A stretch of 64,000 nt of DNA, from NCBI GenBank assembly GCA_019095985.1, contig CM032661.1, positions 31,379,625 to 31,443,624 of the forward strand, written 5' to 3'. Shown one piece after another: positions 1-11,006 of this stretch. The position numbers were made by a program, and so were the translations under genes. Positions within the stretch are counted from its first letter, which is position 1. Every line of letters begins with the position of its first letter. The stretch is from Streblospio benedicti (lineage: Eukaryota > Annelida > Polychaeta > Spionida > Spionidae). A model generated the notes under the pieces. The model was not told the DNA's origin. It did not search any database and saw only the letters and a program-made list of their open reading frames with translations.

Positions 1-960
1 ACTTTATTCTTCTATTTTAATAGTAACAAAGAATAAATTTGGTTTGAAATGTGACATTATAACGACCACCAAGTTGTCCTGATTGTACATACATAATTTG
101 GAGTGTGTACGCCTTGTGGTTAAAGCCTTTTGTGATACAAAAATGGCCTCTTCCTTTATATAGATAGATTTACTTGCAGTATTTGTTGAAACACTATCTT
201 TTCCCAGGATTTTGAAAGGCGAGATTTGAAGAAGACCTGGGTCTTATATAAACTCTTAAAACTAGCAATCTTTAGTCTTCTAACATATTGATGTTTGTGC
301 ATGTAAAATCTTGTTCCATGTTGAAACAAATTTGATTCAAACTGTGGTCAAGGTATTATACGTTTTTGCAGAGCAGAATTATGGCTGCTGCATCTTTAAT
401 AGGTAAGAACAATTGTTCCCTTACTGTCATGAAAACCTTTCTAGTCCTCCCCATGGCATAGGTGAAACTTTTCTGATTCTCCCCCAATTTTACCAACCCT
501 TCCCTCCCCAGTACTTTATGAACACTTCCTTATTTTGTACATGAAAGAACGGGGTGGTTGCTTTGGAGTCACAGTGTTTGTATAATTAGAACGTTGATGG
601 ATGCTGAAAAAGGGTTGTATCAATGCAGCTTGCTGTGCTCACCAGAGGAATGGCTAACAATTTAGGTTCCCGGCGGAAGAGGGTGACGGTGGTGGAGCTG
701 GCGTATGATTTCTGTCTTTGGGCTGTTATTTAATTATTGTTCTCCCACCAAATACATTCTGATTACTTTTCAAATTGCTATTTCAATTACTGATGTACCT
801 ATGAAAGCATCATAACTGATACCGTTTTCATTCACTGATTTTTAAGAATGGATCCCCAAGTCACACCCACAGTAAATCTCCAAGTAGTAGTCATTTTAAG
901 ATTTTTTAAGATTTTTTTGTTCGGAAAAATTGCAACAAATTGTTTCATGATTTTATTCAA
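1..960. other. A+T-rich DNA, no gene recognised
   Basis: I see no convincing coding region, RNA gene or repeat end here. A short GC-richer patch near 665-710 has no extended open frame. Confidence 0.5.
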
Positions 961-1128
961 TAACATATTCGTGCATAATATTCGCTGTTTATAAATGTGT
1001 CCTGCAGATAGCATCACTTGAGACTGTCCTGTATTGTGCATGCAGTATTTTCGAGGCAGAGTGTCAGTAGTTCAGTTTTATGTTTGGCTTCGATTAATCA
1101 ACTTGTAAAACATTCAGTCTATTTTATG
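961..1128 (+). repeat. Left arm of an inverted repeat
   Basis: This segment recurs in reverse complement at 1508-1732. The two arms face each other across a BEL/Pao fragment. The match is close over most of its length, including the stretch around ATTCGCTGTTTATAAATG, and the right arm has about 55 extra bases (1530-1585). The arms could be terminal repeats of a foldback element or two solo terminal repeats in opposite orientation. Confidence 0.8.
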
Positions 1129-1470
1129 GTGCCGGAACACTTTATTCCGAATGTAACCCTCACAAATTTCATGATTCTGACCCTACCATCCTTTCTCCAC
1201 AAAAATCTCTGAACTTCCTGATCATCCTCATTCATCTCAACCTGCAAAAAGGCCTTCTTGACGTCAGCAGATACCGCAAACTTCCATCGTCTAAATCTCC
1301 AAGTCAATATCTACAACTCCAGGATTTAAGTTAGGCCCTGCCTCTAGGCAATCATTCAAAGAGACACCATTGTACCCTTTACAAGAGGCATTAAACACGG
1401 GTTTAATGACAATGATGTCCTTAGCAACTGCATAGTTCTCCTGTTATTGACAAACGATTTGGTAGGAAAG
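1119..1470 (-). mobile_element. BEL/Pao LTR retrotransposon fossil (pol fragment)
   Basis: Minus-strand translation gives pieces typical of the BEL/Pao reverse transcriptase region, with blocks resembling NASCKGYNGVSLNDCLEAGP and SADVKKAFLQVEMNEDDQEV. Only a few hundred bases of pol remain and no gag, integrase or intact ends are seen. It is a broken, old-looking fossil enclosed by the inverted arms at 961-1128 and 1508-1732. Confidence 0.75.
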
Positions 1471-1507
1471 AACTACGGTAGACAAAACACGGGCATTGTA
1501 GCTCAAG

Positions 1508-1732
1508 ACATAAAATAGACTGAATGTTTGTGTTGGTCACTAACTCCGTTAATTTAGAACATTTATTGAAATTTCATAATAATTTTACAAGTTGATTAAT
1601 CGAAGCCAAACATAAAACTGAACTACTGACACTCTACCTCGAAAATACTGCATGCACAATACAGGACAGTCTCAAGTGATGCTATCTGCAGGACACATTT
1701 ATAAACAGCGAATATTATGCACGAATATGTTA
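1508..1732 (-). repeat. Right arm of the inverted repeat
   Basis: Reverse-complement partner of 961-1128. It keeps the motif TAAAATAGACTGAATG at its inner end and ATGCACGAATATGTTA at its outer end, with an insertion of about 55 bases near the inner end. Confidence 0.8.
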
Positions 1733-2095
1733 AAATTAAACCCAATTACTAAATATTTCAGAACAGATATTATGCCCCTCTATCCCAGAAAAAAGTCTAC
1801 CAAAATCACCCAATCCAAAATAGGTTTTTAAAAACGTTTTTAAAATGGCCGCCGGGCATATCGTAAAAAATATGTTTTTTTATTTTATAAGCTACATTGA
1901 TGTATAATACATGGAATTTGTGGTTAACAGTGTCACTGATTCTATTTCTAGTATTATTTTGATGATTTGACCTTATTTTGACCTTCAAATCCAAGATGGC
2001 TGCCTCTTACCATGTGTAGTTTACATATATATTTTACTTTTAAACCTATATCAATGTGTAACACCTAGACTTTAGGGTTTTGAAAATAAAATCAT

Positions 2096-2378
2096 AAGGC
2101 ATCGACCATTTGATCTCAGGGGGGGGGGGGACAGCAAAAATATTTAGAAAAATAACGCAAGGCTGCAACTTGGTGAAAAAAATAATAAGGTTTCATTTGG
2201 CTAGAAAAAAAATAATTGTCAAATTTTGTAATAATTGAGGCTCAGAAATCTAAGAAAAAAATCTAAAAAAAATCTGAAAAAAAAGAATAAGATGTCAAAT
2301 GTCATGAAAAAAAATAATTGAAGCTATGATGAAAATAGCTGCACCCCCTCACCCCTGAGATCAAATGGTCGATGCCTA
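2096..2378. mobile_element. MITE with 26-bp terminal inverted repeats
   Basis: The left end begins AGGCATCGACCATTTGATCT and the right end is its reverse complement (2352-2377). The interior is A-rich with a G run after the left end and no coding capacity. This is the structure of a non-autonomous DNA transposon. The target duplication is not clear. Confidence 0.85.
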
Positions 2379-2599
2379 AAACAATTTCTTGCAATTTTTC
2401 CGAAAATTGGGGTGTATTTCACCTAGAATGACTCTACTAAGGTCACCCCCGGAGAAGATGTCTTTGCATAGCCAAGTTTTGCCACCCAGCAAAACCAGGG
2501 GCACATCATTTCAGTTCTTTATACGTTATATTGCCACAGAACTGGGATGAGTTTTGCCACAGACAGTGCACCTACAGCTAAGCTGTCTACATCCCTGGC

Positions 2600-3190
2600 T
2601 GCTCAAGCAACCTGTACAGTCCCGGTAACATGCCCAGTCTGCCAGATGAATTTTTCTAACAAATCTAACTTGGTCAGACACTAGAGCAAAGTTTACAACA
2701 GAGAATATAGGATTCCTTATCCGGTAGGGGATGTTCCAGGAAGCTTCCACTTCAGCGTGCTGGAAGATATCAAAACACACCTGACTAATTTCCACGCATT
2801 TTCTTTTTGGGATGGCATGCAGGCCAATAGCTATGTTGTCCAAAAGCAGTTCCAACTATGTCTCGCTTCCATGAGTACTGGGGGCAATGAGGAAAGCAAC
2901 CCCGACGCCAGACAACAGACCACACATTGATAAAGAAAAATGTATGACCAAGGAAGAAATAATGGATGAATGTGACAAGATTGATAGAGGGATGGATAAA
3001 GTGAAAGCAAGAAGGGATGAGTTGAAGGGAAAGATCAGAAAGAATGAGAATGAGGAGACAAATGATTGAAGGAAGCGGAATGAGGAGCTGAGAAAGAAGA
3101 ATACGTTGGTAGAGGAAAGGTTGATTTGGGCAAGTGATGTAAGAAGAGAGGAAGACAGAAGAATAAGGCAAGTACCACACTCTGCAGATA
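2600..3190 (+). pseudogene. Decayed zinc-finger plus coiled-coil coding fragment, probably transposon-derived
   Basis: The plus strand reads through a C2H2-like finger (CPVCQMNFSNKSNLVRH, from about 2631), a stop, then a stretch ending in a second His-rich block (LEDIKTHLTNFHAF). A highly charged helix-forming segment (2887-3069, 60 codons, rich in Lys and Glu) follows, and a stop separates it from more of the same charged sequence to about 3180. C2H2 fingers followed by coiled coil occur at the amino end of some retrotransposon proteins, so a LINE ORF1-like origin is my inference. No family assignment is safe. Confidence 0.4.
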
Positions 3191-3484
3191 GGACTCAACT
3201 CTATCGGTATTACATGTTTATTTAGTTATCAATTCTTGTATGAATGTTAACTTTCGTTTTGCATAATATTATTGTACTATTAATGTATTTAAGACAGTTG
3301 ATAACTTATTGTTACAACGAATGTACAGAGTTATTGATAATGCTTTCTATTAAAATTTTTGTGAATGAGGATCATCACAGTGTTGTTCCTCATTGTCCAT
3401 TAAAGTGGTTACTCCCACATATTGTACCATAACTTTACAACAACTTAACATGCCTTAGATTTAACGATTGTCCCGTGTAAAAGA

Positions 3485-4168
3485 TATCACTTAAAATCAC
3501 CGAGTTCACATTGTTCAAACAATGGTGACATCTATGTGAAACATGGTATTTTGGTCAGTGATTATGTTAAAAACTCCACTAACAGATATAAAAGATCTAT
3601 ACTAGCTAAGTTTAGAAGTGGTATTCTACAGCTTCGTATCGAAAGTGGTCGATATTCTAACACCAAAGTTGAGGAAAGATTATGTGAACTTTGTAATTCA
3701 AATGAAGTGGAAGATGATTTCCATTTTTTATGTAAGTGTCCATATCTAATTAATTGTAGAGAAGAACTGTACGATCTTGCCAAACAGAAAGTGCCTGAAT
3801 TCTCGAATTTAAATGAACATGACAAATTTATTATGTTAATGTCAAATTGTAATTTAATTGTTGCTAAGTATTTAATCAAAGCATGGGATCTAAGAAAGTC
3901 AAAATTATATAATTAATAATTCTGTATATCCAGCTATTATTGTCTACATTGTCTATTATTGTTTTTCTTTTCTTTATTGTTCTTTATTTTTTACATCGTC
4001 TGCTTGCTATATATATTATTATGTTGTATAATTCTACAATATAACTGTGTTACACTGACGTATAAATCCACTGAGGTTGGGTAGATCTGTACGTGTTTGT
4101 AAATAATTTTAATTACTGTAGATCTACTGTGTCAGTATAATAAACAAATTTTTTACTTGACTTGACTT
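3485..4168 (+). mobile_element. CR1-like LINE, 5'-truncated 3' end
   Basis: An open frame at 3536-3916 (126 codons) matches the carboxyl end of CR1/L2-type LINE polyproteins, with the characteristic run LAKFRSGILQLRIESGRYSN, a zinc-knuckle-like CELCN and FHFLCKCPYL. The frame can be followed weakly back to about 3485. A 3' untranslated region follows and ends in TCAGTATAATAAAC, a T run and a short TTGAC-type tail near 4150-4168. Endonuclease and most of the reverse transcriptase are missing, as expected for a 5'-truncated insertion. A related 3' end lies at 28290-28480. Confidence 0.8.
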
Positions 4169-4344
4169 GGTATTTTGTGGACATTTAGGCGTTATGCTAC
4201 TCCCACTATTGGTTCTATGTCAATAACTAATGATATAATTTGGCATTTTTTGTAATATTTCATGTGGTGTTTTGGATGGCAACATATCCTAATGATTTTA
4301 TTTCCTCTAATAAGCATTGTGTGAGTTGACCCAAATACAACCTT

Positions 4345-4845
4345 TGGGAGCAACGCTTGGTTACGCCCAACATGTCCTGTTACCACCACAATGTACACAA
4401 ACAAAAGTAAAGCTTCTAAGTACAGGTTTGAGGTGTCAGTTGTATAGCAGTGCCATTGCAAAAAATACTTCTAAACCAATCCTTCTTTATATTTCATATA
4501 CATCATATGACCAATTTAACAAAAATAAAATCTCCAGTTATCCCCACCATCTGGTAGACATGCATTATTCCCACCAACTGGACGTTTGGTTACTCCCACT
4601 TTTACACATTCTGAAACACCAATATTTTCAACACTAATGGCTTTTCGAAAAGTTTTAAACCAGGAATAAGAAATATAATCTTTTTTAAAAGTTCATTTTT
4701 AAAACATGACATTTAAAATAGCAGCTATATTTCAAATGTCCTGTCACACCCAACCATGTCATGTTACCACCACAACTTACACAAACACAAATTTAGCTTT
4801 TTAGGGTGGGTTTGAGGTGTTTGAAATTGTATGGCAGTTGTCTAG
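4345..4845 (+). repeat. Pair of diverged direct repeats about 390 bp apart
   Basis: About 110 bases at 4350-4460 recur at 4738-4845, sharing CATGTCCTGTTACCACCACA-like and AGGTTTGAGGTGT-like strings with many substitutions. The unit does not code. It may be a degenerate satellite or two copies of one small element. Confidence 0.6.
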
Positions 4846-5074
4846 CCCCTGCTTAATTTATTGGACATTTTGGAGAACAGTGGGAGCAATATCGTGACCA
4901 CTCTCATATGCATTTAATTTATCACTTTATGGGTGTGTGTTTAAATCTCACGGAAATGTATTTTTGCAAAGTTGTTTTGCTGATAATTTATTGATACAAT
5001 GAATGTAGATCTACAGTGTTTTCCCTCTCCACGCCCCCTCCCGATAAAAACTGGTACTGCCACGGTTTGTAAAA

Positions 5075-5181
5075 TATTAAAGATTACAATTATGTGTATA
5101 ATAAGGACCTGTGAAAACATACCTCGGGGCTGCCCCCGCTGTATGTTCTCACAGGTCCTTATTACACATAATCTTTAATAC
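5075..5181. repeat. Near-perfect 107-bp palindrome (hairpin)
   Basis: The left arm starts TATTAAAGATTA and continues through ATAAGGACCTGTGA to a GC-rich centre at about 5125-5138. The right arm is its reverse complement and ends TAATCTTTAATA. Only a few mismatches and a loop of roughly 5-10 bases are present. It could be a foldback MITE or a structured RNA if transcribed. Confidence 0.9.
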
Positions 5182-5531
5182 CAGGTCATTATCTGACTTA
5201 AAATGTGCTGCTCACATTTGACAATTTTGATATTTTCTCAAGTATTTTTCTTTAGAAATTGGTATATTGTAATTGTTTTCACATGGTATAACATCACCCC
5301 CAGAAATGGACTCTTCTTAAGTTGGCTTGTTCATGTAGGTCACGTTTATATCTGGGCTTGTATATGTAGGTTAGGTTTTTATCTGGGCCTATGATACCAT
5401 CAATATGTGAGACATTGAGGCACCAGTGCAGTGTATGTATATACATATAATGTTCCAGAAGAATCTTGGATATTCTTGTATATTCGACACTTTAACTACT
5501 GCATGGCACAGTATTTTCTCATTTCTTTATA

Positions 5532-5995
5532 ATGGACAATGAAATAATGGATAAAGGATATAAAACTGACGAAGTTTTGTCCCAGTATCTAGATATGGTT
5601 GAAACTTATCAACCAAATACATTATCTACAAGTGGTAGGTATTCTTAATATTATTATGTACAGATAAGATTATCCTTAGTGCTATTTTTTTCGTTTTAAA
5701 CGTGCATACTTTTTATACAAATCATTATCTATTGCACACAACTGCTTATTCAAAACAGTCATTAAACATTCGAATTGCAGATCAGGATGACCTACTAGTA
5801 CTACTCTCCCAGCATTTTGATAGATGCCTTGAAAAAGATGAAAATTAAGGGTTAAACTTAAAACAGCTACTCGTCTGTTTCAGGAGGGGGTGCCTGAACA
5901 ACTTCTCAAGCAACAAACTGGACACAGGAGTAATGCTGAGATGAAGTACAAACATCCCAGTGAGGACCAAATGCTCAATATATGTGTCTTATTAA
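5532..5995 (+). pseudogene. Crypton-type tyrosine recombinase remnant
   Basis: The frame from about 5852 reads KLKTATRLFQEGVPEQLLKQ then QTGHRSNAEMKYKHPSEDQM. This matches the carboxyl end of Crypton/DUF3504 tyrosine recombinases, including the catalytic His-x-x-Arg region (TGHRS) and a Tyr in the expected place. Just upstream, 5532-5634 opens with ATG and could splice (donor GTAGGT, acceptor TTGCAG before 5780) to DQDDLLVLLSQHFDRCLEKD, which then meets a stop before the recombinase part. The N-terminal arm-binding and core regions are missing. I read this as a dead DNA transposon copy, with the upstream exons less certain than the recombinase piece. Confidence 0.65.
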
Positions 5996-8655
5996 TGCCA
6001 ATAACTTGAATAATAATGATGACATGCCTGAGTGCAGTGGCGTAAAAAAAGTGAAACGCGAAAATGATTCTGATGGGAAGACAATCATATTGAATATTTC
6101 AGGGGGATCCCATACTTTTCATGTTAATAACTGATATTAATGAGATGGTATTACATGGTAATTTGAAAGCTGCAAAGATGTGTAAAGTGACATTTTGTTC
6201 ATTAACTTAAGTCTATTTACTTGTGTAAAATATGACGTTTGATATATTCATATCAGAATTAGTGTATTTTCACTTCTACTCTACCTTTTTGTATTTTGTT
6301 CTCTGAGATTTTGTTGCCCTGTGAAATATCATATTGGGGATATTTTCTAATGTTTCTTATTTGGTTATCGTGTGCGCTTTGCATTTTTTATTTCAAATTA
6401 TTGTAGCGGATCTATTCTCTAATGTGTTTTTTTTAGTTGCACTGTACGTTTTGTAATTTTGTTACTTATGTAAAATATTGTGTTAGATATATATACGGTA
6501 CTGTTTGACTTGTGTAATCCCATCATATTGTATTGAACAGTATGTTGTATGATTAAATTAGCACAGGTAATTCTATGTGGAATGATTGCCTCCTTCAAGT
6601 TGAATAATTATCTCCTTCAAGTTGAAAAATGATAGGAAATATCTAGATCAAGTTCAAGCAATTGAAGTGCAGGTATTACCTCAAAAAACATATTAGCCGA
6701 AACAATACAAGCATAGTTTAAGTACAACACGATGATAGAAGAAGGCCATCTATTCAGTTCTTAGTGTTATGTATTATAATTTTATTCACGCGATAGCATG
6801 TGATTCTTAATCGATATCATCATTTTTTTATTGCTTCATTAAAAAAATAGCATTTCAAAAAATCAGTTTTCCCTCAAAGCAAAGTATAAAAAATGTCACA
6901 TAGAAATAATTCACTGCCGTATTTCAAACAAATGGAACAAAAACAGTTTTCAAAAAATCTCTCCACTTGATGTATTGAAATATAGACTTTTGAAAATTAA
7001 GTTATTCATTAATTTGATATTCTCAATTGGATCTTTTGTGTAAAATACCTATGGAGTATCTTTGGTGAATATTATTTTTAGTGCATTATTACGTTCATAC
7101 AGGGCACATTAAATCTACCACATTTTGCAAGAATTGATTTGTAATTGAAAGATTATGTTGGATGACATCAGGTTTCTATATTAAAAGCTGACAATTATTT
7201 TATCAACAATAGCATATATATTCAAAAATACATATTCTATAACTTATGATTGACATGTGGCCACATGTTGCAAGTTAGCTATTTGTAGAAGTATAATTCT
7301 AGCTGTGAATATAATTCTACATTTATGAAATGGTGATATTGGAGTGACTAGGTACTTTAACGAAAAATACATAATAGGCGATTGGCCACAACCTGATTTT
7401 TAGGCCGCGATGCTCAACTGAGGGCAGCTCCTTGTTTCGTTGTGAATTTCTGTATGATATATGGGAAATGGGTGATAACAATGGCCAAGTGGTAGCTTTT
7501 ATCTGTTTTCACGCTTTATGTAACTACGCCTCAAGGTTTTTTGGTAACTGATGATATGGCGAAAAACGAAGTCAATCACTTATTATATTTACTGGATTTT
7601 GTATGATGAAAAGTGATCACCAACCCCACAGGTATGATTTGAGTGCAGAAATACATCACAACAATCATATTTGTAGCAATTATCACAAAAATGATCGAAA
7701 AACTGATTCGGTTTTGACATTTTTTTGTCATACAAACGTCTCTCAATTAATCATGAATGATGATATGGACTTCAAATATTTTTTCAAATCTTGCCTAAAC
7801 ATTATTCCAAATGTATCAATACATAGATTGCATACATTGTTATTTATGACACAATAAGAAGATTTATTGGATTCCCTTACGTGCTGCCATAGATCAAAAA
7901 GACTTGTAACACGGTTGAATAGAAGAGTGCAAATGGATGCATGAGCTGTTGTGGATGTTTGTCTTTTTAATGACTATATAATAACCAATTAATATCAATA
8001 ACATAATCAAAATATTTTATTATTGAATTTGACGCAATAGTATGCAATATACATACACCATAATGTATAATGTTTACACGTAAGCATAGTCATCTTACAA
8101 TGGTAATGCTGTGACTTATCAGGTAACATCTACTATTACAATAAGTCTAATGAGCAAATTGTAAACATTGATTTGAGTTTATAATGCAATCTGCAAATGT
8201 AATCATAACTATTATAATTCAATCTGGAAATGTCATCATTACAACTATTAGACTAAATCCTTGTTCTGGTAACAATTCATCTACGCTTCTGGCAATAGAT
8301 AATTGTAGACTAACTAGATACTCTCAGCAAAATGGCAAAACACTTGTACTCAAGCCAGCACCAATAATGTACATATGTGCTAGACAGACGTATGCTTTTA
8401 ATGTGCAAGACATAACTCCCATTGCATTGTAAAGATCATCCATCACACAGTCATAGACGTATCAACAGATCATATCAATTATAAATCACCCCATCAAATC
8501 ACATAGGTACTAACAATTGGATTTACACTCATTCTGCAAGTGACTTGAACAATAGCTGCTATGATGAAAACTGCATTGCATTGTTTCCGCACAGTAAAAT
8601 CAAACCATTTGAAATAGCTATAAAACAATTGGTTAACTTTTTGTGAAAATCATTA
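5996..8655. other. A+T-rich intergenic DNA, nothing recognised
   Basis: Small open frames occur here (for example 84 codons at 7603-7857 and 82 codons at 8184-8432). They lack recognisable domains, have A+T-driven composition and show no clear splice or promoter context, so they are not called as genes. Confidence 0.5.
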
Positions 8656-9751
8656 TTTATTCACTTTAAAATTCATCTTAAATAAAACATCAATGTTTCT
8701 TCGAAACAAAAGTTAAAAAAGAGATTGCTTACAAAATGAATAATTCAAGATTAATCCTAATGAATAGAGCTTTTTATTGAATACACTGAGATGAGTATTT
8801 TTTTGCAACACATACAAGCAAATATTGTAATAATATATTTGTGAAATGTATTATTGCAGTGGTATAGATACTGGATATAGATTTTCACAAAATTTGAATA
8901 CATGTTTTAATGGCATATAAAACTGCTCACCCGGCTTACATTTCCCTGTAGATGATAGGGTACACTATATACTTCAGACAAGTAATTTCTTCCAGGCATT
9001 ATCAGGATCAGTGCTACTTCGAAATATAACACGAATGGGAATACACGTGACATTTTGTATGGATTACCTAATATGTCTGATAGCTAAGTTAAATATACTT
9101 AGAATTATTAAAAATCTGTGAACCGTTCATACTCTGCAGTAGGTCTATTGGATGCTTTATATATGAATAACTGACCTTTTTACAAACGAATACATCTTCC
9201 ACAATCGGTCATGCATTTGCAAACTGTACATTTCAATTGTGCACACATAATATCATCAAACAAAATAAAAATAGTATACATTATTAGAAAAATACAAAGT
9301 AACAAACCATCTATCATGGAATTTGGTAATCTAATAACCTAAAATATATTGAACTTAATGTACGCTTGCATCAACAAATTTGCATCATTTTCTGAGCATA
9401 GTCACATGATACACTATATATACCGGAATATATACTTGAGCTAACATTCTAAATTCACAATTCATTTAAACAAACCTGCCCTTTGATTCATCCTTTACAC
9501 AAATTTTTATAGCACATTTAGTTGATCAGTTATTGGCTTGTCATTGAGACTACTCTAGTATGTTCAATCGCATTACTGTTCTACTACAGTGCCGATCACT
9601 GTCACAAAACAAACATCACAATGATTTTGATTGAAAAACAAACAAAACAAACAAAGTCATGAATGATATGTATCAATATCGGTAAAAAAAGCCTATGGAA
9701 TATAAATGAATGACCTATAACCAAACACATCTTGTGGCATCATCCGCCACC
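8656..9751 (-). other. neto: Probable NETO 3' untranslated region
   Basis: This lies directly downstream of the minus-strand NETO stop codon. AATAAA signals on the minus strand fall at 8773-8778 and 8656-8661, about 1 kb past the stop, and no transposon ends are seen in between. The exact polyadenylation site is inferred only. Confidence 0.45.
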
Positions 9752-11006
9752 TCACACCTCTGCATGCCTGGCCTGTGGGTTGGGTATTTGGCGTCGGGGC
9801 CGCGTGTAGAAAATATCAGGCGTGTCCGCTGAAGCCGAAGCTGCGGAAGACTTTCTGCTGAGGGTGCCGCCGCCTGCCCCTGACTGGAGCTCTGTTTGTG
9901 GGGAGCGTTGGGGTGGTTTGGGGGGCACCTTGTGCTGCAGGGTGCTGCTGCCACCTCTGTTACTGGGTAAAGTCTGACCATAGTGACCACCAGTAGTCGC
10001 CCCCGCCCCGGGTGGGTAGTGAGAGTTGCGCAGGTTGATATAGGGATCCTCGTCCGTGAATGACTGTAGCGTCCCCACCGTGGGCGGGTATGTGACCCCC
10101 CCAACGCCCCGCTTCACACTGTCCGGGTGGTAGGCTGCCGGGTGGGTCAGTGGAGGTGGCGGGAAACTGTCCCCACCACCACCCACGTGGTTCATCACTG
10201 ACCCCGATGAAGCTCCATGTTTGGGTGACCCCGCTGCCACCGAAGCGGGGTGCTCTATATGGTCCAAGTTAAAGTTCACCCTGGGTAGCGTTCGTGCCCC
10301 CGCAGTAGATGGCTCAGTTAATGATGTCACCTTGCCGCCGGCGGGTACGTCAGTGTGTGGATTCCGCCATTGTTGCGCCGTTAACACGGTGATTGTATCC
10401 CGTCGTCATGGGCTTCCACACGTCACTCTTGACCGTATCAACGGACGCACGCCGTAAGTGGCTGCCACTGTTGTCCACCACTGCCGCCGGCTGATACAGG
10501 AACTTCTCTTCCTGCACAACATCAGGCCTGGGGGCTGCCCCATCCCTTGCTGCTGCCGATGGCGGCGGCCCCGGATTATAGCCCTTATTGTGGATGGTGA
10601 GCTCGGAATCCGCCTGGCGCCGACTGTTCCCAGCCGGCGGCCTTTCCAAAGTCACCGCTGTGGTTGTCGTGTGCTGCTGCTGCTGTTGCATCAACGCGTC
10701 CTCCCCCTGCACCACGTAGTGTGGCTCGTCCACATCCTTGAAGCGCTGGTACGTGGTGCCATCCAGGTCCAGGTTGGTGATTTCATACTCCGCTCCTGCA
10801 GGATGATGTGTAGCGGCCACATGGTTTGCCACAGTGGTGCCGGCGCCACCGTTGCGTTGCTTGCTGTTGTGCCCGTTGATGTGGTTGTGGCTGTGGTTGC
10901 CGGCGGCAATAGCATTGGCAGCAGCACGGCCCATGTGGTTGGAGCCCGGACCACCATGGACAGGCGTGCCTCGCTGCGACTGGTTCAGCAGGTTGGTCAT
11001 CTCAAC
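9752..11006 (-). CDS. neto: NETO last exon: cytoplasmic tail
   Basis: The exon starts after TCTTTTCATCAG and continues the frame of the transmembrane exon (AIE then VEMTNLLNQSQRG). The first part, to about 10370, holds a His/Asn-rich segment, YEITNLDLDG, a five-Gln run and KSDVWKPMTTGYN. It would stop after MAESTH at about 10350. A second open frame, shifted by one base and opening before that stop, runs 211 codons to the TGA at 9752. It is rich in Pro and Ser and carries DPYINLRN (a Grb2-type YxN motif), VPPKPPQRS (SH3-type) and a final RHAEV. The quality of this second frame argues that it is true tail sequence and that the base count near 10360-10386 is off. A real early stop remains possible. 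Confidence 0.82.

Noticed and set aside
9715-10104. Alternative minus-strand frame overlapping the tail
   Set aside because: A shadow frame. The overlapping frame ending at 9752 has tail-like motifs and this one does not.
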